Origin: Rhodococcus sp. OK302
GTDB lineage: Bacteria; Actinomycetota; Actinomycetes; Mycobacteriales; Mycobacteriaceae
DNA: 64,000 bases
Direction of reading: 5' to 3'
Assembly (NCBI RefSeq): GCF_002245895.1
Contig: NZ_NPJZ01000001.1
Location: forward strand, 2,640,501-2,704,500
The notes beneath the pieces were generated by a model. The model did not search any database. It was not told the origin of the DNA and saw only the letters and a program-made list of their open reading frames with translations. Shown here one piece after another: positions 9,096 to 17,783 of the stretch (position 1 is its first letter; each line of letters begins with the position of its first letter). A program made the translations under genes and the position numbers.

Positions 9096-10453
9096 CCAAC
9101 AGGTTTTCGCCGAAAGCACGTCTGCGGATCGCTGCAGTCGCAGCAATAGTCACTGTCACCGCAGCAGTCGTCACGGTGATCGATGCCGGAAATCGCGCGA
9201 CGCCTGTTGCCGACGGAGTGCCTTTGTGGTCCGTGGACGCTGCCGAGGTTCTCGGGCGAGAGTTCGCGGTATTTCGAAGCCCTTTGACCGGAACTGACTT
9301 CAACATGGAGATGGGAGGATTCATCGACGCGGATTCAACGATCGTGACGATGGTCGGTATGCCGAATCGGCAGGCGTACTCGCTCGACGACGCGGAGTTG
9401 GTGGGACTCGACGCCGCGGACGGCACGGTTCGGTGGCGAACATCTGCTGCCGATATCGGTGGGTGTTCCCCGACTCTGCTCGACGGTTCGGTGTTCTGTT
9501 TCTCGGGGCCGTACGTGTCCGTCGACGGCTATTCGCTTTTCGACATCGAGAGCGGCGACCGCAAGGACATTGCTATGCCATGGTCACCGATCATCGCCGT
9601 CGTCTCGGGCGATGATGTACTCGCCCTCGAAGGCGATATCGAGAGCAACGATGTTCGTGTCCACAGCGGAACCGTCGACGACCCGGACGCCAACTGGTCC
9701 AATGCATTCGACGTCGGAGGCTCCTGGGAATCCGGCTATAGCGAACCCATACTGTCGGTGCGCGGAAATCTGGGTCTGATTTCTCTCGACGAGACGCTGG
9801 GCTTCGATCCGAAGACCGGCGAACAAAAGTGGTTGCGCGGCTACACCACCTGCTCGACCACGCACACATCTTCCGACGGGGTTACCTTGGTTTCGGAACG
9901 TGACTGCGAGGGCGACGGGCAGGCGACGAGAGAGTACGCACTCGATGAGGACGGGCATGAATTCGCCCAGGCAGATGCGGCCACTACTGGATCGAACTCC
10001 TATTTCGAATGGCGCTACAGTCATGACGATCCGACAGAATCGGCACCGATCATATTGGGGGACAGTGGCTTCGATCGGAAGACCGGCGAGAAACTGTGGA
10101 CCAACCGGGAAGTATTCGGTGTGGCGCAGTCACTTTCGGTGATCGGCGACGTGGTCGCGGTCAGCGGATCCGAGACCGGGATCCAGTTCGTAGATCTGTT
10201 CACCGGTGAGGTTCTGTGGAGTTCGAGCGCTGAGCGTGCCGCTGACGTCTTCTGGCAAGGTGACGTCGTCGTGGACGAGGGAATTGTCTACGGAGCGGAT
10301 CTCCGGACGGGGGAGCGCACTTGGGAGGTTCGAGTCGAACCTGATGGCGAGGGCCAGTTCGACACGTGGGCGACGCCGCGTGAGTTGTGGGCCGGCGAGC
10401 AGGTGCTCTTGCGCTCGAGTGAGGACCGAATCATAGCCGTGCGGGCCAACTGA
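9092..10453 (+). CDS. Exported PQQ-like beta-propeller protein
   Basis: A 453-residue protein starting inside the previous stop codon (ATGA overlap at 9092-9095). A basic N-terminus followed by a hydrophobic stretch (IAAVAAIVTVTAAVVTVI) is a signal peptide or anchor. The remainder shows PQQ-type propeller blades with repeated strands of the form LVGLDAADGTVRW, LGFDPKTGEQKW, FDRKTGEKLW, FVDLFTGEVLW and DLRTGERTW. Residues for PQQ binding are not recognisable, so a scaffold or lipoprotein-like BamB-type role is as likely as enzymatic activity. Coupling to the preceding exported protein suggests a shared envelope function. Confidence 0.75.
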   Translation: MTNRFSPKARLRIAAVAAIVTVTAAVVTVIDAGNRATPVADGVPLWSVDAAEVLGREFAVFRSPLTGTDFNMEMGGFIDADSTIVTMVGMPNRQAYSLDDAELVGLDAADGTVRWRTSAADIGGCSPTLLDGSVFCFSGPYVSVDGYSLFDIESGDRKDIAMPWSPIIAVVSGDDVLALEGDIESNDVRVHSGTVDDPDANWSNAFDVGGSWESGYSEPILSVRGNLGLISLDETLGFDPKTGEQKWLRGYTTCSTTHTSSDGVTLVSERDCEGDGQATREYALDEDGHEFAQADAATTGSNSYFEWRYSHDDPTESAPIILGDSGFDRKTGEKLWTNREVFGVAQSLSVIGDVVAVSGSETGIQFVDLFTGEVLWSSSAERAADVFWQGDVVVDEGIVYGADLRTGERTWEVRVEPDGEGQFDTWATPRELWAGEQVLLRSSEDRIIAVRAN

Positions 10454-10586
10454 TGCTGTGGATGTCAGGTTGCAGCTCGGACAATAATTCGGACAACGGT
10501 CGCCGGTTGTCTGTAACTGGGGTTATTGTTCGACCGAGCGGTGATCTTCCGTCCGCGTGCGTGCACGACATGTGAGAGGGGCTGTC

Positions 10587-10847
10587 ATGGGTCAAATTAT
10601 CGGAACCATCATTTTCGGCGCAGTCATCGGAATTCTTGCTCGACTCGTACTTCCCGGTAAGCAGCAGATGGGGATGATCATCACCGTCCTGCTCGGTATT
10701 GCCGGTGCATTGATCGGGTACTGGGTTTGGGAGGGTCTCCTGGACAAGGGGAACACGAATGGAATCGACTGGATTCGCTGGATCATCAGTATCGCGGCAG
10801 CGGCAGTTCTCTCGCTTGGTTACGCAGCTGTGACCGGCAAGAAGTAG
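10587..10847 (+). CDS. GlsB/YeaQ/YmgE family stress-associated small membrane protein
   Basis: A complete 86-residue membrane protein with three hydrophobic helices and Gly-rich turns (IIGTIIFGAVIGILARLV, then MIITVLLGIAGALIGY, then WIISIAAAAVLSLGY). This is the transglycosylase-associated/GlsB family pattern. The ATG at 10587 is preceded by GAGAGGGG (10574-10581). The family is often stress-induced but has no established biochemical activity. The gene is monocistronic and ends at a strong terminator. Confidence 0.85.
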   Translation: MGQIIGTIIFGAVIGILARLVLPGKQQMGMIITVLLGIAGALIGYWVWEGLLDKGNTNGIDWIRWIISIAAAAVLSLGYAAVTGKK

Positions 10848-10864
10848 AACGACCGCACCAGCAG

Positions 10865-10902
10865 AAAAGTGCGCCCTCCCGATCGCGGGAGGGCGCACTT
10901 TT
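10865..10902 (+). terminator. Intrinsic terminator after the GlsB-like gene
   Basis: A perfect 16-bp stem (10865-10880 with 10887-10902) with a GATCGC loop. The stem has a GC-rich core and ends in TTTT on the plus strand, with AAAA at its foot, so it can serve either direction. Confidence 0.85.
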
Positions 10903-10927
10903 GGCTGGTTTGACCGAACCTCCAAGT

Positions 10928-10978
10928 GAGCGAACGGTACGCCCGTCGCATTGGATCGACCGAAAGGTACGTTCGCTC
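10928..10978. repeat. Inverted repeat with paired GGTACG motifs
   Basis: GAGCGAACG (10928-10936) and CGTTCGCTC (10970-10978) are perfect inverted arms 33 nt apart. GGTACG occurs twice inside the structure (10936-10941 and 10966-10971). It lies between the terminator and the convergent alarmone synthetase gene. It could be a second terminator for the minus strand or a copy of a dispersed palindromic element. Confidence 0.45.
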
Positions 10979-11002
10979 CGAAAAGGGGGACGTCGCCGCC
11001 AG

Positions 11003-11788
11003 TCAGAGACCGCGTTGTAGGCGCAGTGCTTCGAGGAAGTGCGCCGGAACCGTCTGATCGAGCAGTTCGTCGTCCGGGTGAGGCAGGGCCTTGATTTTAT
11101 TGAACTCGTCGTTGAGACGCTCCATCTTCACATCCAAACGGTGGGCTGCCGCGGCGGCCTCGGTGAGTTCGTCGATCAGTTCGATCGGGACTGCACGGTT
11201 GTACTTGTAGTAGATCTTGTGTTCGAGGCTGGCCCAGAAGTCCATTGCGATGGTTCGGATCTGGAGTTCGATCGGGACGTATTGCACCCGGTCACTCATG
11301 AAGACGGGAACCTCGACGATGAGGTGCAGGCTCTTGTAGCCGTTCGGCTTGGGGTCGGCGATGTAGTCTTCGCGCTCGATAACCCGCAGGTCGGACTGGC
11401 TGGTGAGCATCTCGGCGATGCGGTAGGTATCCGAGATGAAGCTGCAGGTGATGCGCACCCCGGCGATGTCGAAGATGTTCTTCGAGATGTCGTCGATGGT
11501 CAGGGGGATTCCCAGCCGCTCGGCTTTACGCAAGATGCTTTCGGGTGATTTGACCCGGGAGGTCACGTGCTCGATGGGGCTGTACTGGTTGATGTGGGTG
11601 AACTCGTCCTTGAGGATGTTCACCTTGGTCATCAACTCGGCAATGCCGAATTGGTACATCATCATGAATCGGGAGAACTCGGTGCGCAGTTCGGCGAACT
11701 CGGTTCGACTGATTGCGCTGCTGTCTTCCACGTTCGGCACACCCTCATCTATTAGCTGGTGTAACCAGTCTGCCACTGATGCCGTCAT
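11003..11788 (-). CDS. Small alarmone synthetase (RelA/SpoT-domain GTP pyrophosphokinase)
   Basis: A 261-residue protein with only a synthetase domain. There is no HD hydrolase, TGS or ACT domain, which places it with RelQ/YjbM-type enzymes that make (p)ppGpp from ATP and GTP or GDP. Visible motifs are VTSRVKSPESILRK, DIAGVRITCSF, NGYKSLHLIVEVP and ELQIRTIAMDFWASLEHK, including the acidic and basic residues of the active site. The start codon overlaps the stop of the upstream TetR gene (ATGA, 11785-11788), so it is translated from the same message as the repressor. This links alarmone production with control of branched-chain acyl-CoA catabolism. Confidence 0.88.
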   Translation of the reverse strand: MTASVADWLHQLIDEGVPNVEDSSAISRTEFAELRTEFSRFMMMYQFGIAELMTKVNILKDEFTHINQYSPIEHVTSRVKSPESILRKAERLGIPLTIDDISKNIFDIAGVRITCSFISDTYRIAEMLTSQSDLRVIEREDYIADPKPNGYKSLHLIVEVPVFMSDRVQYVPIELQIRTIAMDFWASLEHKIYYKYNRAVPIELIDELTEAAAAAHRLDVKMERLNDEFNKIKALPHPDDELLDQTVPAHFLEALRLQRGL

Positions 11789-12384
11789 GTCCGGTTCAGT
11801 GCGGCGAGGGTCATATCGCGCAGGACGCGGCGAGTGCGGGCCGGCGACGCCGGATTTGCACTGTGTGGAGTGGAGTTGATCAGGCCGAATGTGGCGTGAG
11901 CCTTGATGCGGGCGTCTTCCTGATCGAGCGTCGGATCAAGTTTTTCGAGGACATCTACCCACACTTCGACGTACTTGCGTTGCGTCTGGCGGACTTGTCG
12001 ACGTGCGTCGGCCGGGAGGCTTTCGAGGTCGCGGTCCTGGATGCGGATGAGATCGGGTTCGCCGAGTGCGAAGTCGAGGTGAAACTCCACGAGGGCATCG
12101 AGTGCGGAGATGGGGGAGTCTGCTGCGTCTGCCGCCGCAGATCCGCCCTCGTACAACCGGGTGCTGATGCCGACCAGGAGCTCGACCAGAACGGAGTCCT
12201 TGTTGGGGAAGTGGCGGTAGACGGCCGGGCCGCTGATGCCCACGGCAGCGCCGAGATCTTCCAGTCGCACGCTCACGAATCCGCGTTCGGCGATCAACCG
12301 TGCGGCGGAGTCGAGGAGTTGACGACGACGGTCGGCTTTCATCTGATCGCGTCGCGTCGGAGCGGCTACCTGCTCAGAGGTCAT
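11785..12384 (-). CDS. bkaR: TetR-family repressor, BkaR-like
   Basis: A 199-residue TetR/AcrR regulator. The N-terminal helix-turn-helix spans about residues 20-65 (LIAERGFVSVRLEDLGAAVG, then AVYRHFPNKDSVL). The C-terminal part is a helical ligand-binding domain. It is divergent from the leucine catabolic operon with 98 bp between starts. In M. tuberculosis the TetR regulator Rv2506 (BkaR) occupies the same position relative to accA1, accD1, scoAB, fadE19 and citE and represses that operon. By synteny this protein is proposed to do the same and probably to regulate itself. The gene overlaps the alarmone synthetase gene by 4 nt. Confidence 0.8.
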   Translation of the reverse strand: MTSEQVAAPTRRDQMKADRRRQLLDSAARLIAERGFVSVRLEDLGAAVGISGPAVYRHFPNKDSVLVELLVGISTRLYEGGSAAADAADSPISALDALVEFHLDFALGEPDLIRIQDRDLESLPADARRQVRQTQRKYVEVWVDVLEKLDPTLDQEDARIKAHATFGLINSTPHSANPASPARTRRVLRDMTLAALNRT

Positions 12385-12482
12385 TTTCTTCGATCTTTCT
12401 CGGCTGTGATCTGGACAACTCAGTTAATCATAGTTAATCTAGTTTCAGTTATCGAGCATTAACTCATGGCGAAGGCGGCGGG
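12385..12482. promoter_or_regulatory. Divergent promoter/operator region of the TetR gene and leucine operon
   Basis: AGTTAATC occurs twice as direct repeats 10 bp apart (12422-12429 and 12432-12439). A shortened form AGTTATC is at 12447-12453, and an inverted ATTAACT is at 12458-12464. The spacing of one helical turn and the inverted third element are compatible with cooperative TetR binding. I do not recall the published BkaR operator well enough to claim a match. Confidence 0.55.
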
Positions 12483-12486
12483 ATGA
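12466..12486 (+). other. Six-codon mini-ORF overlapping the accD1 start
   Basis: ATG at 12466 opens a six-codon frame (MAKAAG) whose TGA at 12484-12486 overlaps the accD1 ATG at 12483. It could couple translation or act as a leaderless start near the transcription start. It may also be chance. Confidence 0.25.
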
Positions 12487-14102
12487 CTCCCAGTGGAATC
12501 ACGCAAGGATCGGGATACCGATCCGATCACACCGTTCTGGTGGAGGAACTGAAGAAGAAACTGGCACAAGCTGCACTCGGCGGCAACCAGAAGTCGCGAG
12601 ATCGGCACGTCAGTCGCGGGAAGTTGCTACCGCGAGATCGGGTGGATTCCCTTCTCGATCCGGGCAGTCCGTTCCTCGAGTTGTCGCCGCTTGCGGCCAA
12701 CGGTCTGTACGACGACGAGTGCCCCGGTGCCGGTGTCATCACCGGAATCGGCCGTGTCTCCGGCCGTGAATGCGTCATCGTTGCCAACGATGCGACGGTC
12801 AAGGGTGGTACCTACTACCCGATGACGGTGAAGAAGCATCTGCGCGCACAGGAAGTGGCGCTGCAGAACAACCTCCCGTGCATCTACCTGGTCGACTCGG
12901 GCGGAGCATTCCTGCCGCGCCAGGACGAGGTATTCCCGGACCGCGAGCACTTCGGGCGCATCTTCTACAACCAGGCGACCATGAGCGCCAAGGGAATTCC
13001 CCAGATCGCGGCGGTACTCGGTTCGTGCACCGCCGGCGGCGCGTACGTTCCCGCGATGAGCGACGAGGCCGTGATCGTCCGAAACCAGGGCACCATCTTT
13101 CTTGGTGGTCCGCCGCTGGTGAAGGCTGCGACGGGTGAGATCGTGACGGCCGAAGAGCTCGGCGGCGGCGACCTGCACTCCAAGGTTTCCGGTGTCACCG
13201 ACCATCTGGCCGAGGACGACCGCGACGCACTTCGTATCGTGCGCAACATCATTGCCACTCTCGGGCCACGCTCGGAGCGTCCGTGGGATGTGATTTCGAC
13301 GGTTGAGCCCATCGCCGATCAGAGCGAACTCTATGACGTGGTGCCCACGGATTCACGCACGCCGTACGACGTGCACGAAGTGATCACGCGCCTCGTCGAC
13401 GGCGGCAAATTTCAGGAATTCAAGGCTGAGTACGGCAAGACCTTGGTCACCGGATTCGCCCACATTCAGGGCCACCCGGTTGGCATCATCGCCAACAACG
13501 GTGTGCTCTTCGGCGAATCCGCCATGAAGGGTGCACATTTCATCGAACTGTGCGACAAGCGCAGTGTTCCGCTGCTGTTCCTGCAGAACATCGCGGGCTT
13601 CATGGTTGGCCGGGACTACGAGGCCGGCGGAATCGCGAAGCACGGCGCAAAGATGGTCACGGCCGTCGCCTGCGCACGCGTTCCGAAGCTGACCGTCGTC
13701 ATCGGTGGTTCCTACGGCGCCGGCAATTACTCCATGTGTGGACGGGCGTATTCGCCTCGCTTCCTGTGGATGTGGCCCAATGCGCGTATTTCGGTGATGG
13801 GCGGCGAGCAGGCGGCATCAGTACTGGCGACGGTCCGAAGCGACCAGGTGGCCGGGGCGAGCGCAGCGACGGGGGTTGGTCCCAGTGCGGGCAACCCGTG
13901 GTCGGCGGACGACGAAGAGTCGTTCAAGGCGCCGATCCGTGAGCAGTACGAGGCGCAGGGCAATCCGTACTACTCCACCGCACGGCTGTGGGATGACGGC
14001 GTGATCGACCCCGCCGATACCAGAACTGTTCTCGGCCTGGCTCTCTCGGTGTGTGCAAACGCGCCGATCGAGCCGGTCTCCTACGGCGTCTTCCGGATGT
14101 GA
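12483..14102 (+). CDS. accD1: Methylcrotonyl-CoA carboxylase carboxyltransferase (beta) subunit
   Basis: A 539-residue acyl-CoA carboxyltransferase subunit with the N- and C-terminal crotonase-like halves of the family. It moves carboxyl from biotin to 3-methylcrotonyl-CoA in leucine breakdown. Motifs seen are [24 protein letters not shown] (in part), [15 protein letters not shown], an [15 protein letters not shown] lid, [18 protein letters not shown] and [16 protein letters not shown]. These are characteristic of MCC beta rather than propionyl-CoA carboxylase. A GAAGG ribosome binding site lies 7 nt before the ATG. It is the first gene of the operon and is followed 5 nt later by the biotin carboxylase subunit. 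Confidence 0.93.
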   Translation: MTPSGITQGSGYRSDHTVLVEELKKKLAQAALGGNQKSRDRHVSRGKLLPRDRVDSLLDPGSPFLELSPLAANGLYDDECPGAGVITGIGRVSGRECVIVANDATVKGGTYYPMTVKKHLRAQEVALQNNLPCIYLVDSGGAFLPRQDEVFPDREHFGRIFYNQATMSAKGIPQIAAVLGSCTAGGAYVPAMSDEAVIVRNQGTIFLGGPPLVKAATGEIVTAEELGGGDLHSKVSGVTDHLAEDDRDALRIVRNIIATLGPRSERPWDVISTVEPIADQSELYDVVPTDSRTPYDVHEVITRLVDGGKFQEFKAEYGKTLVTGFAHIQGHPVGIIANNGVLFGESAMKGAHFIELCDKRSVPLLFLQNIAGFMVGRDYEAGGIAKHGAKMVTAVACARVPKLTVVIGGSYGAGNYSMCGRAYSPRFLWMWPNARISVMGGEQAASVLATVRSDQVAGASAATGVGPSAGNPWSADDEESFKAPIREQYEAQGNPYYSTARLWDDGVIDPADTRTVLGLALSVCANAPIEPVSYGVFRM

Positions 14103-14107
14103 GAGTA

Positions 14108-16138
14108 ATGACTGAGATTCGTACGATTGATACCGTCCTCGTCGCCAATCGTGGCGAGATCGCGGTTCGCGTGATCCGCACGTTGCGTGAGATGGGAATT
14201 CGCAGCGTCGCCGTCTACAGTGACGCCGACGCGAATGCTCGCCACGTCCGTGAGGCAGACACTGCCGTCAATATCGGACCGGCACCCGCCCGCGAGAGCT
14301 ACCTCGTCATCGACAAGGTGATCGATGCTGCCAAAGCAGCCGGAGCCCAAGGTATCCATCCGGGTTATGGCTTCCTGTCGGAGAACTCGGCATTCTCGGC
14401 GGCCTGCGCGGCTGCGGGTATCGCGTTCCTCGGACCGTCCGAACACGCCATCGAAGTAATGGGCGACAAGATCACGGCGAAGAATGCCGTTGCGGCGTTC
14501 GGTGTTCCCGTAGTGCCGGGTATCGCCCGGCCCGGGCTGACCGACGAAGACCTCATCGCAGCGGCCGACGATATCGGATATCCGGTGTTGGTCAAGCCTT
14601 CGGCGGGCGGCGGCGGCAAGGGAATGCGGTTGGTCGAAGACCCCGCGAATCTCGCCGAGGCATTGCGTAGTGCACGACGCGAGGCAGCCTCCTCGTTCGG
14701 CGACGACACTCTGTTTCTCGAGCGATTTGTTCTGCGGCCCCGGCACATCGAGGTGCAGGTGCTTGCAGATCAGCACGGCAACGTCGTTCATTTGGGTGAG
14801 CGCGAATGCAGCCTGCAGCGCCGTCACCAGAAGGTCATCGAAGAGGCTCCGTCGCCCCTACTCGATCAGGTGACACGCGACCGTATCGGTGCCGCAGCGT
14901 GCAACACGGCTCGCAGCGTCGATTACACGGGCGCCGGCACTGTTGAGTTCATCGTCTCCGCTGACAAGCCTGACGAGTTCTTCTTCATGGAGATGAACAC
15001 GCGACTGCAGGTCGAGCATCCCGTCACCGAAATGGTCACCGGACTCGATCTCGTGGAGTGGCAGGTTCGTGTTGCTACGGGGGAGAAGTTGGCCTTCGAA
15101 CAGAGTGACATCACCATGACCGGGCACGCCATCGAGGCCCGCGTCTACGCCGAGGATCCGAGTCGTGGCTTCCTGCCGACCGGTGGCCGCGTCGTAGATC
15201 TGGTCGAGCCGAGCGGAGCCGGCGTCCGGGTCGATTCGGGTCTGCTCGCGGGCACCGTCGTCGGCAGCGACTACGACCCGATGCTCAGCAAGGTCATCGC
15301 GCACGCTCCCGATCGCGGCAGTGCTTTGCGCAAGCTTGACCGGGCATTGGCTGAGACCGCAGTACTGGGCGTGGTCACGAATATCGAATTTGCTCGATTC
15401 CTCTTGGCGGATCCTGATGTGATCGCGGGAAAGCTCGATACCGGTTTGCTTGATCGCCGCGTCGAAGACTTTGTAGCAGCGGACGCTTCGGACGACGTCC
15501 TGATCGCAGCAGCCGCTTACCGTTGGTTGCAGCGTTGGCCCCTGGCAAAGGACCCCTGGGATGTCCCGAGCGGCTGGCGCGTCGGCACGGCAGCTCCGAC
15601 CAGCATCCGGCTCTCGGCCGGTACACGCATCGCGCACGTCGCGATCATCGGTGAACCATCCGACGCGAAGGTCGAGGTCGAAGGGGCACAGCCGCGCACC
15701 TTCACGGCAACGTTGGCGGGCTCCGCCTTGGCGGTTGTCATCGACGGACACCGACGCACGTTTGTGGTCGCCGAGACCGTCGGTGGACTGTGGCTCGCCG
15801 GCGACGGTACCTGGCACGTACGTGAGGTTGCCGAGGTGAGTGTGCGCGGCGAAGACGCCCATGCCGGTGACGCCGAGATCACCAGCCCGATGCCGGGAGC
15901 CGTGATCGCGGTGAATGTTGAAAGCGGCTCCGCAGTGAGTGCCGGGCAGCCACTCGTCGTGGTCGAGGCCATGAAGATGGAGCACTCACTTAGTTCACCG
16001 ATCGACGGCATTGTAGAAGTACTGGTGAAATCAGGTGATCAGGTGATGGTGGACCAACTGCTGGCACGCGTCGTTCCTGTGGTGGACGACAGCGCCGAAG
16101 AAAAGACCGAGAACACGACTCCGAAGGAAGATGCCTGA
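14108..16138 (+). CDS. accA1: Acyl-CoA (methylcrotonyl-CoA) carboxylase biotin-containing alpha subunit
   Basis: A 676-residue subunit combining biotin carboxylase ([13 protein letters not shown] at the N-terminus, the ATP loop [11 protein letters not shown], and [13 protein letters not shown]) with a C-terminal biotinyl domain. The acceptor lysine is in VEAMKMEHS (about residue 623). It uses ATP and bicarbonate to carboxylate biotin, which AccD1 then uses. The ATG at 14108 starts the conserved N-terminus 5 nt after the accD1 stop. An upstream in-frame GTG would overlap accD1 and adds non-conserved residues. The stop overlaps the next start by one base (TGATG). Confidence 0.93.
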   Translation: MTEIRTIDTVLVANRGEIAVRVIRTLREMGIRSVAVYSDADANARHVREADTAVNIGPAPARESYLVIDKVIDAAKAAGAQGIHPGYGFLSENSAFSAACAAAGIAFLGPSEHAIEVMGDKITAKNAVAAFGVPVVPGIARPGLTDEDLIAAADDIGYPVLVKPSAGGGGKGMRLVEDPANLAEALRSARREAASSFGDDTLFLERFVLRPRHIEVQVLADQHGNVVHLGERECSLQRRHQKVIEEAPSPLLDQVTRDRIGAAACNTARSVDYTGAGTVEFIVSADKPDEFFFMEMNTRLQVEHPVTEMVTGLDLVEWQVRVATGEKLAFEQSDITMTGHAIEARVYAEDPSRGFLPTGGRVVDLVEPSGAGVRVDSGLLAGTVVGSDYDPMLSKVIAHAPDRGSALRKLDRALAETAVLGVVTNIEFARFLLADPDVIAGKLDTGLLDRRVEDFVAADASDDVLIAAAAYRWLQRWPLAKDPWDVPSGWRVGTAAPTSIRLSAGTRIAHVAIIGEPSDAKVEVEGAQPRTFTATLAGSALAVVIDGHRRTFVVAETVGGLWLAGDGTWHVREVAEVSVRGEDAHAGDAEITSPMPGAVIAVNVESGSAVSAGQPLVVVEAMKMEHSLSSPIDGIVEVLVKSGDQVMVDQLLARVVPVVDDSAEEKTENTTPKEDA

Positions 16139-17301
16139 TGACCGATTACCTTGCCACCGGAGCGCTTCCGGACGAGTACCAGCAGTTGGCCAAGACTGTG
16201 GCCGACTTCGCGAAGACGGTTGTCGCGCCGGTTGCCGCGGAGCACGACGCCAATCACACCTTCCCTTACGAGGTTGTGGCCGGGATGGCGGAGATGGGGC
16301 TGTTCGGTCTGCCGTTCCCCGAGGAGTACGGCGGAATGGGCGGCGACTACTTCGCTCTCTGCCTCGCGCTCGAGGAACTGGGCAAGGTCGACCAGAGTGT
16401 TGCGATCACGCTCGAAGCGGGAGTGTCGTTGGGCGCCATGCCGATCTACCGTTTCGGTAACGACGCGCAGAAGGAAGAATGGCTGCCACAGCTCACCAGC
16501 GGCAAGGCGCTGGCTGCATTCGGATTGACGGAACCGGGCGCTGGTAGCGACGCCGGTGGAACCAAGACCACCGCCAAGTTCGACAGCGGACAGTGGATTA
16601 TCAACGGCAACAAGCAGTTCATCACCAACTCGGGCACCGACATCACCAAGCTCGTGACGGTCACTGCGGTGACGGGCGTCAAGGACGGTGGCAAGAAGGA
16701 GATCTCGACCATCCTGGTGCCGACCACGACGCCGGGCTTCACCGCCGAACCCGCGTACAACAAGGTCGGCTGGAACGCGTCCGATACCCATCCGCTCACA
16801 TTTGCGGATGTTCGTGTCCCCGAGGAGAATCTGCTCGGTGAGCGTGGCCGTGGCTACGCGAACTTCTTGCGCATTCTCGACGAAGGCCGTATCGCCATTG
16901 CCGCGCTGAGCGTCGGCGCGGCGCAGGGTTGTGTCGACGAGTCCGTCAAGTACGCCAAGGAGCGTGAGGCTTTCGGACGCCCCATCGGGCAGAATCAGGC
17001 CATCTCGTTCAAGATTGCACGCATGGAAGCTCGGGCGCATGTTGCTCGTACCGCGTACTACGACGCGGCCGCACTCATGTTGTCGGGCAAGCCGTTCAAG
17101 AAGCAGGCGTCCATCGCCAAGCTGATTTCCTCCGAAGCGGCCATGGACAATGCCCGGGATGCCACGCAGATTCACGGCGGATACGGCTTCATGAACGAAT
17201 ACGCGGTCGCTCGTCACTACCGCGACAGCAAGATCCTCGAAATCGGTGAAGGCACCACCGAGGTGCAGTTGATGCTCATCGCCCGTGAGTTGGGAATGTG
17301 A
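16138..17301 (+). CDS. fadE19: Acyl-CoA dehydrogenase (FadE19-like, branched short-chain)
   Basis: A 387-residue FAD-dependent acyl-CoA dehydrogenase. Flavin and substrate signatures are FGLTEPGAGSDAGG, a KQFITNSG strand, EREAFGRPIGQNQ and QIHGGYGFMNEYAVAR. Context says it makes 3-methylcrotonyl-CoA from isovaleryl-CoA. The catalytic Glu sits in LEIGEGTTEV, the canonical position. Isovaleryl-CoA dehydrogenases usually have IGAGTSEV here and an earlier Glu in LDLER, where this protein has LDEGR. It may therefore prefer another short branched acyl-CoA or be a distinct isovaleryl lineage. It overlaps the MaoC gene by 4 nt (GTGA). The ribosome binding site is GAAGGAAG. Confidence 0.88.
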   Translation: MTDYLATGALPDEYQQLAKTVADFAKTVVAPVAAEHDANHTFPYEVVAGMAEMGLFGLPFPEEYGGMGGDYFALCLALEELGKVDQSVAITLEAGVSLGAMPIYRFGNDAQKEEWLPQLTSGKALAAFGLTEPGAGSDAGGTKTTAKFDSGQWIINGNKQFITNSGTDITKLVTVTAVTGVKDGGKKEISTILVPTTTPGFTAEPAYNKVGWNASDTHPLTFADVRVPEENLLGERGRGYANFLRILDEGRIAIAALSVGAAQGCVDESVKYAKEREAFGRPIGQNQAISFKIARMEARAHVARTAYYDAAALMLSGKPFKKQASIAKLISSEAAMDNARDATQIHGGYGFMNEYAVARHYRDSKILEIGEGTTEVQLMLIARELGM

Positions 17302-17783
17302 GCGCCCAGCGGATCATCCAGCGCGGACTGTGGTTCGAGGAGTTCGAACTGGGTGCGATCTACGAACATCGCCCCGGTCGCACGGTCACCGAAGCAGACA
17401 ACGTCCTGTTCACGACGCTGACGATGAACACGCAGGCTCTGCACCTCGATGCTGCGTACAGTGAGGGCACACAATTCGGTGTACGCCTGGTCAATTCGAT
17501 GTTCACGCTCTCGACAATCGTCGGGTTGTCGGTGGCGCAGTTGACCCAGGGAACCATCGTGGCCAACCTCGGATTTTCCGACATCAGTTTCCCGAAGCCA
17601 CTTTTTCACGGAGACACTCTGTACGCGGAGACGTTGATCGCGGACAAGCGGGAGTCGAAAAGTCGCCCCGGCGAAGGTATCGTGACATTGGTCCATACCG
17701 GCCGGAACCAGCACGGTGACGTCGTGGCTCTGGCTACTCGAAAGACGTTGGTGCAGTTGCGCCCGGAAGGAGAGTCGTCATGA
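17298..17783 (+). CDS. MaoC-family hydratase (Rv2499c-like)
   Basis: A 161-residue single hot-dog domain with a GTG start in the preceding stop. In the M. tuberculosis locus the counterpart (Rv2499c) is associated with hydration of methylglutaconyl-CoA in leucine breakdown and of itaconyl-CoA. This is recalled from the literature. The hydratase-2 signature is altered. Where D-x-N-P-x-H is expected the protein has N-T-Q-A-L-H, which keeps the His but has Asn for the catalytic Asp. The subfamily may use a different arrangement. It overlaps the lyase gene by 4 nt, which fits consecutive steps. Confidence 0.85.
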   Translation: MSAQRIIQRGLWFEEFELGAIYEHRPGRTVTEADNVLFTTLTMNTQALHLDAAYSEGTQFGVRLVNSMFTLSTIVGLSVAQLTQGTIVANLGFSDISFPKPLFHGDTLYAETLIADKRESKSRPGEGIVTLVHTGRNQHGDVVALATRKTLVQLRPEGESS

